Positions 57,785 through 64,000 of a DNA stretch of 64,000 nt are shown here, piece after piece (position 1 is the first letter of the stretch; each line of letters starts with the position of its first letter). The DNA lies in contig CP136066.1 in the NCBI GenBank assembly GCA_032622095.1, forward strand, positions 200,278,978 to 200,342,977, read 5' to 3'. Position numbers and translations under genes: made by a program. The stretch comes from Siphonodentalium dalli. Its lineage: Eukaryota; Mollusca; Scaphopoda; Gadilida; Siphonodentaliidae. The notes under the pieces are model-generated. The model had not been told where the DNA came from, ran no database searches, and saw only the letters and a program-made list of their open reading frames with translations.

Positions 57785-60300
57785 ACTACATATATCTCAG
57801 TTACCTGATCATATTTTCTGAAATTTCCAACTGTTAATTTATTTTACAAAAGTCACCAGAGGTGAGTCACCCCAACCCCCTGTCGCCACGTCCCTGTGTG
57901 TATCAAATGTGCTATAATAACACAAACCATATGCAGTGTTCGTACATATGCTAATATAGACTATGATAGTACTGTTTATTGTGCATTATTAAAAATATAT
58001 TGTGGACCTGTTTGGGTGCGTGAAATGTATCAAGTATTATTACTCAGGCGCTATGCCAATCTAAGGGATGTAGCATTCTACTAACATTGCCGAAAATTTC
58101 AAAGAAATATACCATACCACTCCATAGAAAACATCGTCTGAACTACGCTCAATCGTAAAATGTACATCTCGATTCGGGACGCAAATATCGTCAATAAACT
58201 AACAAAAATGATTTCCCATCGAGAGTCAATGCATTTAATTAATATATAAGAATGACGGTGTTTATTGTCTATTTAGATTAATATTATAGAAAATAGCAAG
58301 ATTATTCTCAAATTCAAATTGATCACCATTCCGGAGTGTTTCACATCACTTTAAACAGCCAAGTATGAATGTGGTTTCGTATTTCGGCATTACATGATTG
58401 TTGCCGATATACTATTTTATCACATATTTACCCCCTAAACCCGGTCTCATATTTTTTGTAAGACACACGTGTAGTATTGGCACGCGCAGTGACGTAAAAG
58501 CTTAGCGCAATTATGTCGATATCAATACCGGCACTTTATTATTATGTTAATTATAACATAATTATGATATTCGATTTATGTTGGGGTTATTTAGTGTTGA
58601 CTGAGAGATAAACATGGGTGGTTGAATTTTGTCAACATGAAAAAATACATTTAAAATGGACTATATTTTTTTGAAGGTGTCTTTACTTCATCTTTGGTTG
58701 TGATGAGGAAATCAATATTAATTTGTTTTTAACCCCAACCGTTTCGAACTCGATTTCCTTGCTAATATGTGATAAAATTGATCTCAAATTCGTCACAATT
58801 AAATTAACCTCGTCCAGTAAATTCGATTCTATATTGGATACTCCCATATATAAGAGACTGCATTGGTTTTCGCAAAATTTCACGAAGCCCCAGGGTTAAC
58901 TTTGACTAAACACATCTCATTGCAAATTTGAAAGTACAAAAGAATTGGGGTACATGTTACAATTTAAAAAAATTTTATCTCTACACAATCGTTGGAGTAT
59001 TTATTAACACTATGATACAATCGTGCTGAATTTCATATACATATAAAGATAAGAAATAATGGTATGAGTGTTATGTTTATGTTTCTTGTTGTGTTATACC
59101 AGCCATCTCTCAGTTTGGTACAAGTAATTATGTATGTACACATATTATGCGGTTCAGCGCCTAACGAAGATGACACAGGCGTCTTGTTACATATATAAGA
59201 ATAAAGAAAACATCTTTTGAATGGGAGTTTACAAGCATGATGAATAATGAATCATAATGACATACAAATGATAATTTTCAATAGTTCAGATTTCGGTGCG
59301 GCGAGGTATGGGTATTACAACATGTGTGAATATATAGAATCAAATGAATATACGTATATAATAGTTCGGCTTCTAACCTAGTGTTAGGGTCTTTCCATGT
59401 ATATGTTATAGCCGTGTATGTTTCTGAAATATGTATCCAGGTCCACCAAAATGTGTCGATAGACTTTTTACTTTAAACATATTTTAATGTATCTATAAAA
59501 TCTATACATAGGGATCGGGGCACAAGTTACAAAACTTACAAACTTGCCCCTCTCCTGACAAAATCATGGACCATACATACAAATACATAGCAGATATAAC
59601 ACAAAGTGTGTATAAAGAATAGTGCAGAGTGTGTGTACTGCGGGTGTCGGGTTTTCATCTGCATTCAAATCTCGGTTATGAAGAAAATCCTAGAATGCAG
59701 GGAGTTTGAAAGATAGACGACCCAGATAAGGTAGCGAGACTTGTATACCGCTATCGGGAACCCACATGGTGGTGATGATTTATCTAACAATTCGTCCCAA
59801 TATGCAATAAAACTCAATTTCAAATAGGAACCCTTTCATTGCATGCAACACAGCGTGCAGTTCTCAGCACGCGTCCGTCATGACAAGTCCAATTCCGAGA
59901 AATTCACATCACGTGACTACTCAGTTTCACGTTTGATAGAATCAGATCCAAATATGATGTAACAATATTCCCTTTGCAAGTGTTCGACAATCTTATCAAT
60001 TTAGATCGGATAATTGTAATATTTTATGGTCAAATTTATGTGGACGGTGATGGTATTGGCGACAGGCATGGCAGGAGACAGTTATTTCAGCTGTAATTAA
60101 CAGTTTTGGACATTGAAAGACAACCATGTCTCGATTCGTATCATGCATATATATGTACCGTTAGCTATATCAGCTAAAATAATCGACCTATACTACCATT
60201 ACAACCTGCACTCCCGAAAATTCGCACATTACATGTATCTGCTTATAATATAATTTGTTTTAGGTCGATAATCTGCTTAGAATCGTCTCATTTTGTCTCA
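57785..60300. other. No supported gene
   Basis: A+T-rich sequence. A half palindrome of the foldback family is at 58845-58875 ('atataagagactgcattggt') and a reversed family H 3' fragment near 59510-59565. Open frames are short and carry no motif. Confidence 0.4.
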
Positions 60301-60301
60301 G

Positions 60302-60433
60302 GGAGCCTCGCATATATAAGAGAATGCACTGGCTTACAAGGTCAATTTAAATATTGTTAGACCAATGTATACTCGAATATATGCGAGGCTGTCTACATGA
60401 GACTCGCATATATAAGATAATGCATTGGCACAT
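60302..60433. mobile_element. Foldback element, second subfamily
   Basis: Half a palindrome (60302-60333), a 'acaaggtcaatttaaatatt' spacer and a full palindrome (60359-60433, 'gaggctgtctacatgagact' centre). Flanks match 53862-53960. Confidence 0.65.
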
Positions 60434-60594
60434 GGGTTTCGCAAAACACAACAAAAAGTGCTCATATTTTGAACGTTGGAGTATGATCTCGACACATTGT
60501 GGTACGAATTGAGATTCCTGGTATGATGCAGATTATCCAATTATCCAGGGAAGCAAAAGTTAGTGTTCGTGTCCATGCTATACAGAGAAAATCC

Positions 60595-61310
60595 TACATT
60601 GGCTGCGGACACACGTACCACAGTAACGATGGCATAGTAGGTGTGACAATTTATTATGGTGGAGTTTGGTGACAATTGGTTGTCATAATTAACATGCCAT
60701 AGCTAGCCATGTCGCCCGCTGCATATTCGCACGTGTCCTCCAAAGTTCGTTATAATCAGCCTTTTTCTTGTTTTTGGTCCTTGTATAGTTCGCTTTGTTT
60801 ATTCCAGATACTTTCTCGCAGCTGTATTTCCTCCAGCAGTTCCGACACAGCTCAATTGACCCACATGATAATATTAGCGGAATTATGCGGAGAACTAAAC
60901 GTCGTAAAATAAAGAACGCAATTGGGGAACTATCTTAATACGCACGAAATTAATATAAGTGGATAAACATGAACTGAGATCATATCAACAAAACGTACTA
61001 CATGAATGATATGTGAGTGAATGAGGGATTGCCACGGTCAATGACAATTATGGACGATCGATCGTGCAATTATATATATATCGTAGAGAATATACAATGT
61101 AGCAAAACGAAATGAGTAGAGATCAACCTTGGTGAAACTCAATGGTTAATTTGTACAGTCGACTCATTGTACTGAAACTCAGCGCGCAAAATTGGCTAGC
61201 TATGGCACAGAAATATGACGACCAATTGTCACCAAACTTCACCATAATAAATTGTCACGCCAACTATGCCATCGCAACTGTGATACGTGTGTTTGCAACC
61301 ATTATCTGTT
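60595..61310. repeat. Inverted repeat, 115-130 bp arms, about 460 bp spacer
   Basis: 'tgacaatttattatggtgga' with 'gtttggtgacaattggt' (60646-60682) is mirrored at about 61215-61255. The arms extend to 'acacgtaccacagt' and 'actgtgatacgtgt'. The spacer holds no recognised gene. It is probably a MITE. Confidence 0.65.
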
Positions 61311-61928
61311 GCATTTCCACAAATACCACAGAATAATTATTTACATTAGCAATATTTTTGTGACGTGAAAGTTGTGCAATGGTGTTTAAATTGATATCAT
61401 TCTGTAGAAGTCGTTTGTTCATGTAGTTTTAAGGAGTTACTTTTCTTTCTATACCAGAAAGATTACCTTTATTGTATTTCGTTTCCCTCAAATGCCTACA
61501 TATATATGTCAACACCTCTGTGACGGGGCGTCCATAAGTCAGGCTCGTAAACAAAACCACCTGCTTGACAGTATGAATTACGCTACAATAATTATCCATA
61601 TAGATGGAGTCAATTGTCTCAATAGCTAGAAACAGCTCTGGGACCGCAACCTTGCATCTTCATTTTGCATAATGGATACAAAGTCATATTTCTTAGTTAT
61701 GAAAAAGTAGAAAAATAAAATATTCCATCGTAGGATACGAAACTCTCGGAGCGATCACTATTCTCATTCGAAACGGGATGATTGTAAGTTGCATAACGTT
61801 GCTCCACGATCCCGTTGTAAATCAATTTACAATAAAATATGTACAAAGTAAAAGCAAATTATTCAGGGTTTCTGGTCAATTTCTACGATTCAAGATTTTT
61901 TAAACCGAAACTATCGTAAACAAAAGAA

Positions 61929-62094
61929 CATAAGGAGGATTAACTGTCATGTGGACTGTTTTTATGGAGATGTCACCGCGAGGTGAGTGGTCATAACTTG
62001 TGTAAAACCCGAAGGGTTTTACATACAAGTTATGACCACTCACCTCGCGGTTACATCTCCATAAAAACAGTCCACATGACAGTTAATCCTTATA
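61929..62094. repeat. Near-perfect hairpin, 166 bp
   Basis: 'aggattaactgtcatgtgga' is mirrored by 'tccacatgacagttaatcct'. The arms pass through 'tggagatgtcaccgcgaggt' and close at 'aacccgaagggtt'. Confidence 0.8.
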
Positions 62095-62439
62095 TTTATA
62101 TACATTTAGCGAAAAGGCCACTTTTGTAAATGTATTTAAATCGAAAAGTGTATCGTGACAAAACCAGCCCAAAATATCCCATAGCACCCTTGGCAAAAGT
62201 TAACAGGAATAATTTCTCTTTATATTGAAACCCGATGATTTATTAAGTCAATCCTGCGCGAGTCAAAATGCGCCCAAAACATTACGCGTTCGTCTATCCA
62301 AACCAATGACGCGTCGATGTTAGTATGAGGCTGCAATTAATCCTCTTGCGCGTTTACCGATAAATAATTGCAACTAACCCCGTGGGCGCCGACCAATCGG
62401 AAATGTGTCTTAAGTGATAATCACACTTAGTATGTAACT

Positions 62440-62623
62440 ATATCTGAATGATCTATTATTTATTTGCATGGACCTACGGGTAATATAAGCAGACCACCAA
62501 CAAATAAAGCAGAGGAGTCCTAATTATTGAGGGAAATGTTTATATAATAAGTAAGACCTATTTATTATTTGAACATTTCCTTTGGGATAACTACTCGTCA
62601 ATGATGCTTTAGTATAGAACTGG
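62440..62623 (+). mobile_element. Family A element, 5' eroded
   Basis: 'ctgaatgatctattat', 'tgagggaaatgtttatataa' and the right terminus 'ctttagtatagaactgg' before TTAA (62624-62627). Confidence 0.6.
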
Positions 62624-62853
62624 TTAAACATATTTGATTGCACCTTTCATGTATAATTGGGATTGGGATACAAATTATAGCAACCCAGATCGCTCATCTC
62701 CCCATAAAATTAAAACAAATAATAATAGAGTGACATGTTTAAATTGTTTTGTATATTACAAGATCCAGCTTCGATGAGGGAAACATTTGATTGGATTACT
62801 GAATGTGTACATTGGACAGATGAGTTAGTTTTATCACGGGCTGGTACTATAAT

Positions 62854-63476
62854 GCACCTGATACAGACCAATGTTACTCTGTAGTAATACAAAACTATTA
62901 GTTAAAATTCCTCAGTGATAAAGGGTATGTGGCATGCCACGCCAGCCGTTGAGACATGCCAATATCCCATAATATGTCAAATATAGCGAATTATCGAAAT
63001 ATGAAATACCACGAAAAAGCGAAATAGGAAAATACAGCGAAATTGCGGAATAAAAAGTGTATCGAAATGACGAAATAGCGCGAATTGTGAAATAAGAAAT
63101 TATTTATATTAACTAAATAACGGAGATATTTGAAGAAGTGTTTTTGACGAAATAACGGGCATATTTGGAGAAGTTTTTTTTAAAGAGCGTACCCCAAACC
63201 TCCCCCAAGCCCACCCACCCAAGAGAAGAATTTTTCTTATATTTCACCACAGTTGATCTATTGTGGTGTTGTTATTTCTAATACAAATCGGCGTTATTTC
63301 GTAAATATACATTCTTTATAGAGTTATTACCCTGTGGCAATGTTACGATTTTAGCTTGTCAAAGAACATGTGGCATGCCTAAACGGCTGGCGTGGCATGC
63401 TACATACCCTATATCACTGAGGAATTTTAACTAATAGTTTTGTATTACTACAGAGTAACATTGGTCTGTATCAGGT
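62854..63476. repeat. Inverted-repeat element, arms about 95-110 bp
   Basis: 'ctgatacagaccaatgttac' through 'gtatgtggcatgccacgcca' on the left is mirrored from 63370 to 63472. The spacer contains a degenerate run of 'cgaaata' words (62985-63095) and a C-rich patch near 63190-63220. Confidence 0.7.
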
Positions 63477-63552
63477 ACTATAATGGTACTATAATGGTAC
63501 TATAATGGTACTATAATGGTACTATAATGGTACTATAATGGTACTATAATGG
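63474..63552 (+). repeat. 11-bp minisatellite, seven copies
   Basis: 'ggtactataat' is repeated exactly. A single copy of the word lies at 62842-62853, beside the left arm of the preceding inverted repeat. 63553-64000 holds no recognised feature. Confidence 0.9.
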
Positions 63553-64000
63553 TAGCGATCGTGATGGTGATGCAGTGGAGGTAAATTGGGAAAGTGATTT
63601 GTAGCTACTATATACATGTGAACATTTTTTAGTTTCGCTAATGATTGGTTCACCTTTTAAAGGTAAACATGGCGGTTTGCGCTTCAAAATACGAATAATA
63701 TTATTCGCTTTGGTTATTTTCCCGGTATCGAAATAGGTCGATACATATCGTAACTACCTTTCTACGAGCATTTTGTAACCCAAAAAAAGACGCATTGGAG
63801 TAATGAAAAGTGTAACTATGAACAAGATGTTTGGATCCCAAACAAAAAACATCCATTTGCACGGCATGGAACAGAAGGAGCGTTCCGTGTTATTCTATTC
63901 CTATCTGGTATCAACAAAGATCTTTTGTCTGACTTCGGGCGAAAAATTTAAAACGACTGGAAAATGGTTGCGACATTGGCAAGTGTTTTTCAAAGCATAT

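Overview
This is eukaryotic, A+T-rich, intron-scale DNA from an animal, most likely a marine lophotrochozoan such as a mollusc. That assignment is an inference from three things: extracellular Cys-rich modules on separate phase-1 exons, CR1/jockey-type LINE and Penelope-like relics, and a dense load of small satellite-bearing non-autonomous DNA elements of the kind described in bivalve genomes. No complete gene, rRNA or functional tRNA gene was seen.

Host gene. The only convincing host coding sequence is a set of exons on the minus strand. Each has a good acceptor and donor, and each starts and ends in phase 1. In transcription order they are module A (42036-41890), module B (35492-35190), a short linker (27568-27518, weakest), A (21807-21667), B (19414-19082), a Thr-rich linker (9146-9012) and A (1830-1690). 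A has seven Cys, B has twelve, and each linker has one. The order is therefore A-B-linker, A-B-linker, A, with A exons 20.2 and 20.0 kb apart. This looks like part of one large gene, or a tandem cluster, for a secreted or membrane-tethered modular protein. The first and last exons lie outside the window. DNA around two of the A exons (300-2080 and 20160-22080) is also related, so the module repeats probably arose by genomic duplication.

Mobile DNA. The introns are packed with elements. A broken CR1/jockey-like LINE lies at 2878-6500. A second LINE family at 10862-13045 is split by a TTAA-flanked element that itself carries a palindromic foldback element. A Penelope-like GIY-YIG remnant is at 55262-55775 and a tRNA-derived SINE at 42088-42367. 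At least five small families sit at TTAA sites (called A to E here). A pair of Harbinger-like elements lies head to tail at 37970-40704. Many near-perfect hairpins of 90-310 bp are scattered throughout.

Tandem repeats. A 72-bp minisatellite of about 54 units (27815-31745) carries a 21-unit, 1512-bp higher-order period. A 67-bp array (20236-20830) is an amplified end of element family A. Smaller arrays lie at 24875-25085, 32590-32793, 51003-51362 and 63474-63552, with CT, TA and GAT microsatellites elsewhere. Long reading frames inside the 72-bp and GAT arrays are by-products of the repeats. From 42.4 kb to the end no host exon could be supported; this part holds repeats and otherwise featureless A+T-rich DNA.
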